A DNA stretch of 64,000 nucleotides from Acidithiobacillus thiooxidans ATCC 19377 (GTDB lineage Bacteria > Pseudomonadota > Gammaproteobacteria > Acidithiobacillales > Acidithiobacillaceae). Each line of letters begins with the position of its first letter. Position 1 is the first letter of the stretch. A program made the translations under genes and the position numbers. The notes below the pieces were generated by a model. It saw only the letters and a program-made list of their open reading frames with translations. It ran no database searches and had not been told where the DNA came from. Location: the NCBI RefSeq assembly GCF_009662475.1, contig NZ_CP045571.1:2912501-2976500 (forward strand). The letters run 5' to 3'. Positions 45,014 through 54,104 of the stretch are shown piece by piece.

Positions 45014-46477
45014 ATGTTGCAAGTCCTGTTCGTGCTCTCCGAAATGGTTCCCTACTCCAAAACTGGCGGCCTGGCAGACGTCGGAGGCGCTTTGCCACTG
45101 GCTTTGCAGCAACTGGGCGTTGATGTACGGATACTGGTCCCCTGGTATGGCCGTCCGGATCTGCATGAAATGCACTGGTTCTGTTCGGTGAATACGCCTT
45201 ATAGCCAGGAAGCTGCCGAACTCTGGATAACGCCGAACCGGCCCGGTATTTTTTTTCTGCGTTATCCCGACTATTACGAGCGGGATGGTGGACCCTATCA
45301 AAATGCGCAGGGTCAGGATTGGCCGGACAATCCGCGCCGCTTCGCTTTGCTGAATCGAGTAGCCGTTGAAATGGCTCAGGGTCGCGTATCCGGCCTCGAC
45401 TGGCAGCCCGATCTGGTCCATGTGAATGACTGGCAGACCGGCCTCGTCCCTTATTTGCTGAATCTTGAAACCCGAATAGGAAGCCCGCGACCGGCCACAC
45501 TGTTCACCATTCACAACCTCGCCTATCAGGGCCGCTTTGATCCCGCCATCATGGCAGAATTACATCTTCCTGCCGAAGATTTTCATTGGCAGGGAACCGA
45601 ACTTTACGGGGCTTTTTCCTTCATCAAGGCCGGCTTGATCTACAGCGACCAGATCAGCACAGTCAGTCCTACCTACGCCCGGGAAATCCAGAAAGAGGCC
45701 TTTGGCATGGGACTGCAAGGTCTCCTGCAGCAGCGCTCCGCGCAACTCACCGGCATTCTTAACGGAATAGATGAAGTCCACTGGAACCCCCGGGCTGATC
45801 CTTATCTTCCGGCGCACTACAATGCCCGCAGCCTGGTTGGAAAAAGTCAGTGCAAAGCCCAGCTGCAGCAGAGTCTCGGGCTTGAAGCCCAGCCCGATGT
45901 TTTTCTGCTGGGCATGATCAGTCGGCTGGTAGAGCAAAAAGGCGTCGATATGGTTCTGGATATTTTGCCCGATCTCCTCCAGCGTGGGATGCAGGTGACT
46001 ATTCTGGGCAGTGGCGAGAAATACTTTGAAGCGCGGCTCCAGGAACTGGCGGCAGTTCATCCGGGTCGTCTCGCCGTGCGCATCGCCTTTGACGAAGGGC
46101 TGTCACACCGGATTGAAGCGGGTGTGGATGCTTTTCTCATGCCCTCGCGCTTTGAGCCCTGCGGCCTCAACCAAATGTACAGCTTACGTTATGGGACGCT
46201 GCCCATCGTCCATCATACCGGCGGATTGGCCGACACCGTCGTCGATGCCGGCGACTTTGCCCGGGATGAAGAACGTAACGGCTTCGTATTCAGCTTTGCC
46301 CATAGTGATGATCTTCACCATGCCGTCCTCAGGGCTGCAGCGCTGCATCGGGAAAAAGCCGCATGGCGACATCTCCAGAAACAGGCCATGGCCGCGAACC
46401 ACAGTTGGGAACACGCTGCACTGTCCTACCTGGAGCTTTATCGCCAGATTCTGGAGCGCCGCAAATCTGCGCAGTAA
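45014..46477 (+). CDS. glgA: Glycogen synthase (ADP-glucose type)
   Basis: GT5 glycosyltransferase of 487 residues that elongates glycogen from ADP-glucose. The ADP-glucose signature SKTGGLADVGGALPLALQQL lies at residues 16-35, and the GT-B C-terminal half has GMISRLVEQKGVDMVL, and MPSRFEPCGLNQMYSLRYGT. Carbon storage suits an autotroph. It is not accompanied by other glg genes here. Confidence 0.95.
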   Translation: MLQVLFVLSEMVPYSKTGGLADVGGALPLALQQLGVDVRILVPWYGRPDLHEMHWFCSVNTPYSQEAAELWITPNRPGIFFLRYPDYYERDGGPYQNAQGQDWPDNPRRFALLNRVAVEMAQGRVSGLDWQPDLVHVNDWQTGLVPYLLNLETRIGSPRPATLFTIHNLAYQGRFDPAIMAELHLPAEDFHWQGTELYGAFSFIKAGLIYSDQISTVSPTYAREIQKEAFGMGLQGLLQQRSAQLTGILNGIDEVHWNPRADPYLPAHYNARSLVGKSQCKAQLQQSLGLEAQPDVFLLGMISRLVEQKGVDMVLDILPDLLQRGMQVTILGSGEKYFEARLQELAAVHPGRLAVRIAFDEGLSHRIEAGVDAFLMPSRFEPCGLNQMYSLRYGTLPIVHHTGGLADTVVDAGDFARDEERNGFVFSFAHSDDLHHAVLRAAALHREKAAWRHLQKQAMAANHSWEHAALSYLELYRQILERRKSAQ

Positions 46478-46550
46478 ATTCTGGCCTATTCATTTTGAGA
46501 ATAATCAAGGGGTCATTGGAGATCATTATCCCCACAAAAAAGCTTTTGCG

Positions 46551-46578
46551 TTGCACCGTAGCCATAAACCGCTACAAT
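46551..46578 (+). promoter_or_regulatory. Sigma-70-like promoter of the His-rich protein gene
   Basis: TTGCAC (46551-46556) and TACAAT (46573-46578) with a 16-base spacer, 42 bases before the ATG at 46620, which is preceded by GAGG. Confidence 0.65.
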
Positions 46579-46619
46579 GCTCTGATGACTTTTTTCCCAC
46601 ATGCATGAGGAGTCGCACG

Positions 46620-47036
46620 ATGTCAGGTCATTTTCCCTTTTCCGGTAAAGCCAACCGCGTTTCTGTTTTTGCCTTTTTTGAAGCCCACAACTGGAGTATT
46701 GAAGCCCAGGAAAAATACTTTGAAGAATGGTACAAATGGGCCAAGGATTACGTCATGAACGACGCCGATCTCAACGCCGCCAAGGGTGTGCTTTTCGCAA
46801 GTGATCATTTCGGCACCCACGCCGATCATGACTTCCACCTGCATGGTTATGCCATTGCCACGCGCATGCTGGATCTGGGCGAACTCATCAAAGGCAGCAT
46901 TTTGCCCAAGTTGGACCATGATATGCTGCATGCTCTGGAACACGATCATGAAGAATGGATTGCCTCAGCCAATGCCGTAGCGGCCAACCATCCCCGTGCC
47001 GAAGCGCCCGAAATCGGTCGTTATCGTCACGTCTGA
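46620..47036 (+). CDS. Histidine-rich protein, unknown function
   Basis: Protein of 138 residues, not recognised. It contains a dense histidine and acidic region at about residues 65-120 (SDHFGTHADHDFHLHGYAIA, then LDHDMLHALEHDHEEW), which could bind metals such as zinc or iron. The N-terminus SGHFPFSGKANRVSVFAFFE has no signal peptide. Its good promoter and downstream hairpin suggest an independently expressed gene. The much longer open frame that contains it is glgA read in a second frame. A carboxylate/His-bridged metal site is possible but unproven. Confidence 0.75.
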   Translation: MSGHFPFSGKANRVSVFAFFEAHNWSIEAQEKYFEEWYKWAKDYVMNDADLNAAKGVLFASDHFGTHADHDFHLHGYAIATRMLDLGELIKGSILPKLDHDMLHALEHDHEEWIASANAVAANHPRAEAPEIGRYRHV

Positions 47037-47043
47037 GCCCAAT

Positions 47044-47078
47044 AATCGGGGGCCGGATCACCGGTTCAGCCCCCGATT
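47044..47078 (+). terminator. Hairpin after the His-rich protein gene
   Basis: AATCGGGGGC / GCCCCCGATT arms form a perfect 10-bp stem seven bases past the stop codon; the T-tract is weak (TTTCC). It lies in the 56 bases before nth. Confidence 0.6.
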
Positions 47079-47092
47079 TCCAAATTAGCGCT

Positions 47093-47743
47093 ATGGATGC
47101 CAAACACATCAAGCAGTGCTTTGCCGCGCTCCGCGCCAGCATCCCCGAACCCAAAACCGAATTGCAGTACGCCAGCGCCTTTCAGTTGCTGGTAGCCGTA
47201 GTTCTTTCCGCCCAAAGCACCGACAAGGTGGTCAATTTGTGTACGGCGACTTTATTTGCAGAGGCGCCCGATGCCTTCAGTATGGCTGCGCTCGGTGAAG
47301 AGGGCATTAAAAATCATATTCGTCGCCTCGGACTTTTCAATGCCAAGGCCCGTCATGTGCATGGCCTGGCCGAGCAACTGATTGCTCAGCATCACGGCGA
47401 AGTACCCCCAGATCGTCACGCTCTGGAAGCACTCCCCGGCGTGGGCCGCAAAACCGCCAATGTGGTACTCAATACCCAATTTGGACAACCCACCATCGCC
47501 GTGGATACCCATATATTCCGGGTAGGCAATCGGATTGGTATTGCTCCGGGTAAAACCCCTCTCGCCGTAGAACAGGCTCTACTCAAAAAGGTTCCCGCTG
47601 AATATATTCAGGATGCTCACCATCTGCTCATTCTGCATGGCCGCTATACCTGTACGGCACGTCGCCCTCATTGTGAACGCTGCGCGCTGTTCAGTTGCTG
47701 CGCATGGCCTGACAAGGTACTGTGGACCCATCAAAGCCAGTAG
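47093..47743 (+). CDS. nth: Endonuclease III
   Basis: Base-excision-repair DNA glycosylase/AP lyase of 216 residues. The helix-hairpin-helix LEALPGVGRKTANVVLN carries the catalytic Lys, with the catalytic Asp in AVDTHIFRV, and the C-terminal [4Fe-4S] loop is CTARRPHCERCALFSCC. The ATG at 47093 matches the family start. Its 3' end overlaps the FIST gene by 22 bases. Confidence 0.96.
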   Translation: MDAKHIKQCFAALRASIPEPKTELQYASAFQLLVAVVLSAQSTDKVVNLCTATLFAEAPDAFSMAALGEEGIKNHIRRLGLFNAKARHVHGLAEQLIAQHHGEVPPDRHALEALPGVGRKTANVVLNTQFGQPTIAVDTHIFRVGNRIGIAPGKTPLAVEQALLKKVPAEYIQDAHHLLILHGRYTCTARRPHCERCALFSCCAWPDKVLWTHQSQ

Positions 47744-48798
47744 CCAGCGGCTTCGCGCGCGGTAACCGGCCACCCGGAGAACTCCTTCAATCGGCCATTG
47801 CCGAGGCCCGCGAAAAACTCTCCGGTGAAGCCATCACTGCCGCTTTTTTCTTGTTCAGCCCCACCCTTGCTCCGGTGAGTCCAGCATTACTGCAGTCCCA
47901 GATGCGTGCACTGTCCTGCCTGCAAATTGCGACAGGGACTTTTCCGGGGATATTTACCGAAAGAGATACGGCGTTGGGGGAAAATGCCTGTGCCGTTCTC
48001 CTCCTGAGCGCGCCGCTGGGTTTTATCCCCCAGATTCCCGACCCCGACTTGGTGACATTCAGTTGGGGAAGACTGGAGCAGCTCCAGGGCGAATGGTTGC
48101 AGCAATCACCGCGCTTTGGCAGTCTCAGCAGTCGCAGCGGGCGCTTCTGGTATCAAGCTAGCCCACGGAATATTCTGGAAATTGCCTTTCAGGGCATCCA
48201 GCCATCCCAAAGCGTCTGGTCCGCAGGACTGCGCACCCTGAGTGCCCCACTCCCGGTCCATCTTCAGGAGGGCAGCTTGCTGCTGCAGTTGGAACGTTAT
48301 CTGGCGCTCCCCCTGCTGGCCCAGAATATTCCGGTCAGTATCCGCAAGGACAGTCGCCTGCCCCTGGAGCGCCTGCTCATGGGGGAGATTCGCGCTGATG
48401 CTGCCCCTGGAGCTCCGCCGGAATTACTGCACATTAGCGCCACCGACCTGAATCGAAGCGGGCTCTGGCTGGAAAGACCACTGGCGGAACACTCACGAGC
48501 CTTTCTCAGCCTGCGCGATCCGGCCATTGCCGAGCGTGACACCCGCATTGCTCTGGAACAATTATCCGCCAGCACCCAAGAGCCCACCTTTGCCTGGATT
48601 TCCAGCTCCATTGGTCGGGATGCGGCATTTTTTGGTCAGGAAGATCAAGATCTGTGTATCTGGCGCGAGCAATATCCCGATTTGCCCATGCTGGGGGCCT
48701 ACGGCATGGGCGAACTGTTTCCACATCAGCAGCGCAGTCATTTTTTGCGCTATGGTAAAATTTACACCCTGTTTTCAAGGACAGACATATGCCCATAA
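47722..48798 (+). CDS. FIST-domain protein
   Basis: Protein of 358 residues starting at GTG 47722 inside the end of nth. The C-terminal region GRDAAFFGQEDQDLCIWREQ followed by LPMLGAYGMGELFPHQ is the FIST_C pattern, and the N-terminus (EAREKLSGEAITAAFFLFSP) fits FIST_N. FIST proteins are proposed small-ligand sensors, often feeding signal-transduction systems, but no transmitter gene is adjacent. It overlaps the L,D-transpeptidase gene by 10 bases, so nth, this gene and the transpeptidase probably share a transcript. Confidence 0.75.
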   Translation: MDPSKPVASGFARGNRPPGELLQSAIAEAREKLSGEAITAAFFLFSPTLAPVSPALLQSQMRALSCLQIATGTFPGIFTERDTALGENACAVLLLSAPLGFIPQIPDPDLVTFSWGRLEQLQGEWLQQSPRFGSLSSRSGRFWYQASPRNILEIAFQGIQPSQSVWSAGLRTLSAPLPVHLQEGSLLLQLERYLALPLLAQNIPVSIRKDSRLPLERLLMGEIRADAAPGAPPELLHISATDLNRSGLWLERPLAEHSRAFLSLRDPAIAERDTRIALEQLSASTQEPTFAWISSSIGRDAAFFGQEDQDLCIWREQYPDLPMLGAYGMGELFPHQQRSHFLRYGKIYTLFSRTDICP

Positions 48799-49703
48799 AT
48801 CGTTCCGCAGTTATCCTGTCTTTTTTGGGTTTAATGCTGACAGTCTTGAGTGCTCCCGCCTGGAGCAGCACGTATCTGCTGCCACCACCTGGAGACAATA
48901 TCGTCGGCGCTATCCAGAGCATCAGCGCCCGACATGAAGACACACTTTCCGACATTGCCCGTAAATATGACCTGGGTTATGACCAGATTACTGCCGCAAA
49001 TCCACAGGTGGACCCCTGGTTACCCGGCGCTGGCAGCCGCATCATTCTTCCCAGCGAATATGTGCTGCCCGATGCCCCGCGTCAGGGCATAGTGATCAAT
49101 CTGGCGGCCATGCGGTTGTTTTATTATCCGCCCACTGTCGCTGGACAGGCCCCGGAAGTAATCACTTATCCCATCGGCATAGGTCGCGAAGGTTGGGGGA
49201 CACCCCTGGGCAAGACCCGCATTACCGCCAAAGTGGCAAATCCCAGCTGGACACCACCGGAAAGCATTCGCAAGGAACATGCAGAAAACGGAGATCCTTT
49301 GCCAGCAGTGGTTCCTGCCGGTCCAGACAATCCACTGGGACTGTTCGCCCTGCGCCTGGCTATTCCCGGTTACCTGCTGCACGGCACCAACAAGCCCTGG
49401 GGGGTCGGCATGCGCGTCAGTCACGGCTGCATCCGCCTCTATCCAGAAAATATCGAAGCACTATTTGCGCGCGTTCCGGCAGGAACCCCGGTCCTGATTG
49501 TCGATCAACCCTGGTTACTGGGCCATGATGGCGGACATGATTACCTGCAGATTTACGGGCAAATGACCGATCGCCCTTTCGAGCAGGTCCAAGGCTCCTT
49601 TACAGACTGGCTCAACCAACATTTGCCCGCCGGCAAAGCCATCGATTCGAACATAGCCAGGCGCTGGCTAAAGGCCGCGACGGGAATACCGGAACCGCTG
49701 TAA
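48789..49703 (+). CDS. LysM plus YkuD L,D-transpeptidase
   Basis: Periplasmic peptidoglycan cross-linking or lipoprotein-attaching enzyme of 304 residues. A signal peptide (MPINRSAVILSFLGLMLTVL...SAPAWSS) precedes a LysM-like region (ISARHEDTLSDIARKYDLGY, NPQVDPWLPGAGSRIILP), then the YkuD domain with HGTN and the catalytic SHGCIRLYPE. The pattern matches the ErfK/YbiS group. Confidence 0.92.
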   Translation: MPINRSAVILSFLGLMLTVLSAPAWSSTYLLPPPGDNIVGAIQSISARHEDTLSDIARKYDLGYDQITAANPQVDPWLPGAGSRIILPSEYVLPDAPRQGIVINLAAMRLFYYPPTVAGQAPEVITYPIGIGREGWGTPLGKTRITAKVANPSWTPPESIRKEHAENGDPLPAVVPAGPDNPLGLFALRLAIPGYLLHGTNKPWGVGMRVSHGCIRLYPENIEALFARVPAGTPVLIVDQPWLLGHDGGHDYLQIYGQMTDRPFEQVQGSFTDWLNQHLPAGKAIDSNIARRWLKAATGIPEPL

Positions 49704-49873
49704 AAAATAGCGCAGCGCAAGTAACCCGTTGCGACTGGTCGGCTTCGAGCGTTCCCGGTCACATCTCGAGACTCAAGATACCTCATTTGCGCTGAATGAA
49801 GTTGTCAATAACTCCAATAGCTTAGCCGGCGCCCAAATGGACAGGAGAGCGGGGCGAGACCGGACAAAACCTG

Positions 49874-50266
49874 ATGCTGCTGCTGGATACTTGTACCCTG
49901 ATCTGGTGGTTGGCACAGACAGAAAAGATTCCGGCTACAGCACGCAGCCATATCGCCGAGGATATGGAGGTTTGTATAAGCGTGGTCACCATTTGGGAAA
50001 TTCTGGTGAAGCACACGAGCGGCAAGCTGATTATCGAAAGCGGTTCCGAATCGGTTTTTGACTATATGCTCCGCCAAATCGAGGCAGTGGATTTTCGACG
50101 CATAGCGCTGTCGGATACCGACCTGCGTCATCTTCCGCAACTACCGCCCATTCATCGGGATCCTTTCGACCGCATGCTGATTTGTCAGGCCATCGAACGT
50201 GGACTGACCTTGGTCACCCCTGACCCCGCTATCAGGCAGTATCCCATTCGTACACTTTGGCTGTGA
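49874..50266 (+). CDS. PIN-domain protein (VapC-like toxin), orphan
   Basis: Putative RNase of 130 residues. The acidic PIN catalytic residues lie in MLLLDTCTLIWW, SVVTIWEILVKH and DPFDRMLICQAIERG, typical of the VapC type II toxin. A matching antitoxin gene is not found upstream: the 170 bases after the transpeptidase stop give only a scrambled short frame. Either the antitoxin is lost or it lies elsewhere. It stands beside an anti-sigma relic. Confidence 0.8.
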   Translation: MLLLDTCTLIWWLAQTEKIPATARSHIAEDMEVCISVVTIWEILVKHTSGKLIIESGSESVFDYMLRQIEAVDFRRIALSDTDLRHLPQLPPIHRDPFDRMLICQAIERGLTLVTPDPAIRQYPIRTLWL

Positions 50267-50369
50267 GGTGTGGTGCATACTTTTCTGGTCAGAAGCTTCC
50301 GAACGGAAACACCTGACACCAATAAGCTACCCAATACCGCCCCCTGGGGGTTGGGCGGCAACAGGCGCA

Positions 50370-50538
50370 TTACCAACGCAACAATGTTTTCCCGAGTAGT
50401 GCGCCGAGCACGGTGGGAATCAAAATCCCGAGCAAATAACAGGTGTCGATAAACGGTGCGCCCATTTCAGGGCAATGCAGACTGTACACGGCACTGCACC
50501 CACAAACCCAACTGACACTGGGTTTTGATGGGCAACCG
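50370..50538 (-). pseudogene. 3' remnant of an NrsF/DUF1109 anti-sigma factor gene
   Basis: Minus-strand reading frame ending TGG-TAA at 50370 gives GCPSKPSVSWVCGC, then SAVYSLHCPEMGAPFIDTCY and LLGILIPTVLGALLGKTLLRW. The combination YxLHCPE...WY-like helix...GALLG..LLRW is the C-terminus of DUF1109 (NrsF-type) anti-sigma proteins. Only about 55 codons are left, upstream sequence is truncated by the end of the hydrogenase-like small-subunit gene, and the remaining intergenic bases (50267-50589) contain nothing else I recognise. The cognate ECF sigma gene is not seen. Confidence 0.6.
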
Positions 50539-50589
50539 TTGCCAGCGCGATACGGATTCCCCTTAAAATACGAATTCCCACCAATCCCG

Positions 50590-51072
50590 TCAGGATCGTG
50601 TCTGCCGGGCTACCTGAACCAATGTTTGCCGAATCGCTTCGGGTGTAGGTGGGCAGCCCGGACATTGCCCGGCTACGGGGAGCACTTTTTCTACCGCGCC
50701 GACAACGGCATAACTCCCGGCGAATATGCCGCCCGTACAGGCGCAATCCCCTATGGCCACGACCTTTTTGGGATTTGGCATGGCTGAAAACGTGTCTTGC
50801 AGCGCTGTCGCCATATGTCGGCTGACCGGGCCGGTTACCATCAACAAATCAGCATGGCGCGGCGACGCTGTCAGGCTCAACCCGACTTGCTCCAAGCCAT
50901 AATGTGGACCCGAAAGTGCCTGAATTTCCAGCTCACAAGCATTGCAGGATCCTGCATCCACATGGCGAATGGCGGCACTCCGGCGGAATGGCCCCTGCCC
51001 TTTGGCGGGAATGATTTTTTTACCCGGTTTCCCCAGTCGCCAGATTTCTTTCAGTATGCGATACATTGCCAA
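50590..51072 (-). CDS. NuoB/HyfI-like small subunit of hydrogenase-4-like complex
   Basis: Iron-sulfur subunit of 160 residues homologous to complex I NuoB and hydrogenase-4 HyfI. It has an amphipathic N-terminus and four cluster-ligand candidates: Cys43 and Cys46 (GSCNACELEI), Cys110 or 112 (GDCACTGG) and Cys140 (CPGCPP), so a proximal [4Fe-4S] cluster is likely retained. It follows the large-subunit gene by 21 bases and ends the operon. Because the large subunit has no nickel-binding site, electron flow through this cluster is in doubt. Confidence 0.9.
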   Translation of the reverse strand: MAMYRILKEIWRLGKPGKKIIPAKGQGPFRRSAAIRHVDAGSCNACELEIQALSGPHYGLEQVGLSLTASPRHADLLMVTGPVSRHMATALQDTFSAMPNPKKVVAIGDCACTGGIFAGSYAVVGAVEKVLPVAGQCPGCPPTPEAIRQTLVQVARQTRS

Positions 51073-51093
51073 TATCCTCCGGGTGCTGACACG

Positions 51094-52653
51094 CTATAAA
51101 TCATGTCCGCTGTAACTCAAATTGAACGATTTATTGATCAGTGGAAAGTCGGCGACAATATCGTTCAGCACGGCCTCCTCAAGGACCGGCCACAGGACCC
51201 ACGAGGGATCGTGGGGGTGGCAGCGTTTGATACGGGCGTTTTCCACAGATAGGGCGACAAACACCTCGCCGCGCCAGGCTTCGACGATGCCCAAGCCTTC
51301 GCCATCGGGGATGCTTTCCGGAATGGTTGTACTGACTGCTCCCCCGGGCAGTTCCATCAACAACCGGGTCTGCAGACGCAGAGACTCATAGAACTCTAAA
51401 AAGCGCAATTGCCAACGTGCGGCCACGTCACCTTCCGGGGAAAGCTGCATGGAAACATCCAGATTCTGATAAGGCGCATGGGGAAACTGGACCCGCAAAT
51501 CCCAGGCCTGACCACTGGCGCGGCCGGCAAGCCCCGCCATACCGAGTGCTGCAGCACGGGGTGGCACAATTTTTCCTGTACCCACCAGGCGATCCCGCAG
51601 ACCGGAATGCTCCTGCAAGAGGAGGTCCAAACGCTGCACGGTGCGCTGCCAGGATTCACTGTTACTCCGAATTGAGGCTGTTTGCGCGGAGTTCAGATCA
51701 AAAGCGACGCCACCGGGAATAATGCAGTCCATCAAATAGCGGTGTCCGAAAATTTCCCGGTTTTCGCGGAGCAGGCTTTCCTTGATAAACAGAAATTGTG
51801 ACTGACAGAAGGCGAAGCCAGCGTCATTTCCCAGAGCGGCAAGATCACCCAGATGGTTGGCCATGCGCTCCCGTTCCAGGCAAACAGCACGCAAAGCTGC
51901 TGCACGAGGCGGGATTGCGCATCGGGCAATGGATTCCACCGCCATGCAGTAGGCCCAGGCATAACCCGCTGTAGTGTCACCACTGATGCGTCCTGCCAGA
52001 CGCGCACCCGCAAACACATCCCGATCTTGGAAAAGGCGTTCGACGCCCTTGTGCGTGTATCCCAATCGTTCTTCCAGACGCAGAATTTGTTCACCGATAC
52101 ACGAAAAACGAAAGTGTCCGGGCTCAATGGTGCCCGCGTGTACCGGTCCCACCGGGATCTGGTGGACATCCACGCTATCAATCAATTGAAAAGGATAATC
52201 GGCATCACCATCCATGCCGAAGGATCTGTCATCCAGTTGACCCTCCCGCAGTGGAAAAATCCCCGCTGGCCAGCACTGATGGCGGAGCCATGGCCTGGTA
52301 TCGGCATTCCCCGCCGCCCTGATTCCCGTAAGATCGTACAGGGCCCGCTCCATCCGCGAGGCAGCGGGAAAAATGTCGGCCAGCGAGGGAAATTGTCCCT
52401 CGCTGGATTGCACCGTCAGAGTGATCCACAAATATCCGGTTGAACCAAGGCCCAGCGCATGTATGTAAAAAAATGCATTTTCATGGCCCGCCTCTCCCCA
52501 CAATCCCAGCAAACGCCCGCCCTGATCGCGCAGCGCCAGCGCGGCACTTGTCCAGGATGCAGTCTGCACCTCGACCTGCCAGACGGGTGGCGCAGTCAGA
52601 ATTTGTTGCCACTGGCCCACAGAGGGCAAAGTATCAGAACCAAGTTCAGTCAT
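51094..52653 (-). CDS. Hydrogenase-like large subunit (NuoC-NuoD fusion) lacking all nickel-ligand cysteines
   Basis: Fused NuoC/NuoD-type protein of 519 residues, like HyfG/HycE. The NuoC-like domain covers about 1-125 (MERALYDLTGI) and the NuoD/large-subunit domain the rest (GPVHAGTIEPGHFRFSCIGE, LEERLGYTHKGVERLF). True [NiFe] enzymes carry RxCGxC near the start of this domain and DPCxxC at the end. Here the first is RISGDT, with Ser224 and Thr227 in place of Cys, and the last is NLSYSG, with Ser513 and Gly516. So no Ni-Fe site can be built. Its role is probably like energy-converting-hydrogenase-related (Ehr) proteins. Confidence 0.92.
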   Translation of the reverse strand: MTELGSDTLPSVGQWQQILTAPPVWQVEVQTASWTSAALALRDQGGRLLGLWGEAGHENAFFYIHALGLGSTGYLWITLTVQSSEGQFPSLADIFPAASRMERALYDLTGIRAAGNADTRPWLRHQCWPAGIFPLREGQLDDRSFGMDGDADYPFQLIDSVDVHQIPVGPVHAGTIEPGHFRFSCIGEQILRLEERLGYTHKGVERLFQDRDVFAGARLAGRISGDTTAGYAWAYCMAVESIARCAIPPRAAALRAVCLERERMANHLGDLAALGNDAGFAFCQSQFLFIKESLLRENREIFGHRYLMDCIIPGGVAFDLNSAQTASIRSNSESWQRTVQRLDLLLQEHSGLRDRLVGTGKIVPPRAAALGMAGLAGRASGQAWDLRVQFPHAPYQNLDVSMQLSPEGDVAARWQLRFLEFYESLRLQTRLLMELPGGAVSTTIPESIPDGEGLGIVEAWRGEVFVALSVENARIKRCHPHDPSWVLWPVLEEAVLNDIVADFPLINKSFNLSYSGHDL

Positions 52654-54104
52654 TGGACAATTCCTGCAACGTCATGCAGCCATAGCTCTATTTGCCCGGG
52701 GATCGCCACCCCCAGAATCACCACCAGGGATATTTGAAAAAAAACCGGCAAAAGCCCGCCCACCCCGCTTTGCCGATGGGGGAGAGAATTGGCGGGGGCC
52801 AGGAGCATGCTCTGCAGGCGCGGGTATATTGCCGCAAATACGGTGCCCAGGCCGAGCAGAAGAAAAGGCAGGGTTTGCCAGGATTGTTGTACCGCACTGG
52901 CAAGGATCAGAATCTCACTGAAAAACAGGGAACCCGGAGGCATACCCAGAATCGCCAGCACCGACAGGAGGACACTCCAGCCCAAGACGGGCCGGGAATG
53001 CATCAAGCCGTTCAGTGCGGAAATGTCCTGAGTGCCAGCTTCCTGGCTGGCCTGCCCGGTAGCAAAAAACACCGAGGATTTTGCCAAACTATGTCCCAGC
53101 ATGTGGAGCATACCCGCAAAAACCGCCAGCGGTCCGCCCAAACCAAAAGCAAAAGTGATCAGTGCCATGTGCTCCATGGAAGAGTAGGCAAAAAGACGTT
53201 TGACGTCCTGTTGCCGAAACATGGAAAAGGCAGCAAGCAACAGGGTCAGAAGACCGAAGCCCATCAGCAGATGCCCAGTGAAAGGCCCGGCCACAGGGCC
53301 GGACAGGAGACTTTTAAAACGCAGGATGGCATACAGCGCCACATTCAGCAGCAAAGCGGACAAGGCGGCGGATGCAGAACTGGGTCCTGCCGCATGGGCA
53401 TCGGGTAACCAACTGTGCAGGGGGGCCAGACCAACCTTGGTTCCAAAGCCCACGAGCACAAAAATAAAGGCAATGGTCAGCACCCCGGAATTGAGCGCGG
53501 CAGAATGGGCATGCAATTGTGACCAAAGTAAGGCATCACTACCTGCACCCAGTGCGGGTTCCGCCGCAAAATACAGTAACACCGTTCCCAACAGCGCCAT
53601 GGCGAGCCCGACGCCACAGAGAACGAAGTATTTCCATGCGGCCTCCAGACCTTGCGGCTTACGCATCAGACTGACCAGCAGCACACTGGACAGGGTCGCC
53701 CCTTCCAGAGCCACCCAGAGAATCCCCATATTGTTGGTGAGCACAGCGAGCAACATGGTAAATAGAAAAAGCTGGAACATACTGTGGTACAGCTTTTGTT
53801 GCCCTGCGGACAAACCATGATGCTGTACTTCTTTCAAAAAGTAGCTGTGTGAAAACCAGGCAATGGAAAAGCCGACCGTACTGTTGACCAGTGCCAGTAA
53901 CAGGGAAAAGGCGTCCACCCGGAATTCATCGCCGCCTGCCCGGATGATGCCCTCGGTAGCCACTTGCACGGACATAACCACACAGGCGATCAACACCAGA
54001 AAATTAAGCAGCAGAAACAGTCTGGCTCCGCGTCGCCCGCTGCCCAAAAACGCCAGTAAGGGAACTCCGGCACCAGCCAGAACCAGCACCCAGAAGATGA
54101 TCAT
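52650..54104 (-). CDS. HyfF/NuoN-like proton-pumping antiporter-type subunit
   Basis: Membrane subunit of 484 residues with about 14 hydrophobic segments. The antiporter/complex-I motifs are WVALEGATLSSVLLVSLMR, GFGTKVGLAPLHSWLPDAHA (conserved Lys and the H-x-WLPDAH box), and a helix with KRLFAYSSMEHMALITFAFG. It overlaps the neighbouring genes by 4 bases on both sides. It would contribute to ion translocation. Confidence 0.88.
   Translation of the reverse strand: MIIFWVLVLAGAGVPLLAFLGSGRRGARLFLLLNFLVLIACVVMSVQVATEGIIRAGGDEFRVDAFSLLLALVNSTVGFSIAWFSHSYFLKEVQHHGLSAGQQKLYHSMFQLFLFTMLLAVLTNNMGILWVALEGATLSSVLLVSLMRKPQGLEAAWKYFVLCGVGLAMALLGTVLLYFAAEPALGAGSDALLWSQLHAHSAALNSGVLTIAFIFVLVGFGTKVGLAPLHSWLPDAHAAGPSSASAALSALLLNVALYAILRFKSLLSGPVAGPFTGHLLMGFGLLTLLLAAFSMFRQQDVKRLFAYSSMEHMALITFAFGLGGPLAVFAGMLHMLGHSLAKSSVFFATGQASQEAGTQDISALNGLMHSRPVLGWSVLLSVLAILGMPPGSLFFSEILILASAVQQSWQTLPFLLLGLGTVFAAIYPRLQSMLLAPANSLPHRQSGVGGLLPVFFQISLVVILGVAIPGQIELWLHDVAGIVQ

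Noticed and set aside
49729-50061. Possible antitoxin frame upstream of the PIN toxin
   Set aside because: The frame runs into the toxin gene itself and contains no antitoxin DNA-binding motif.
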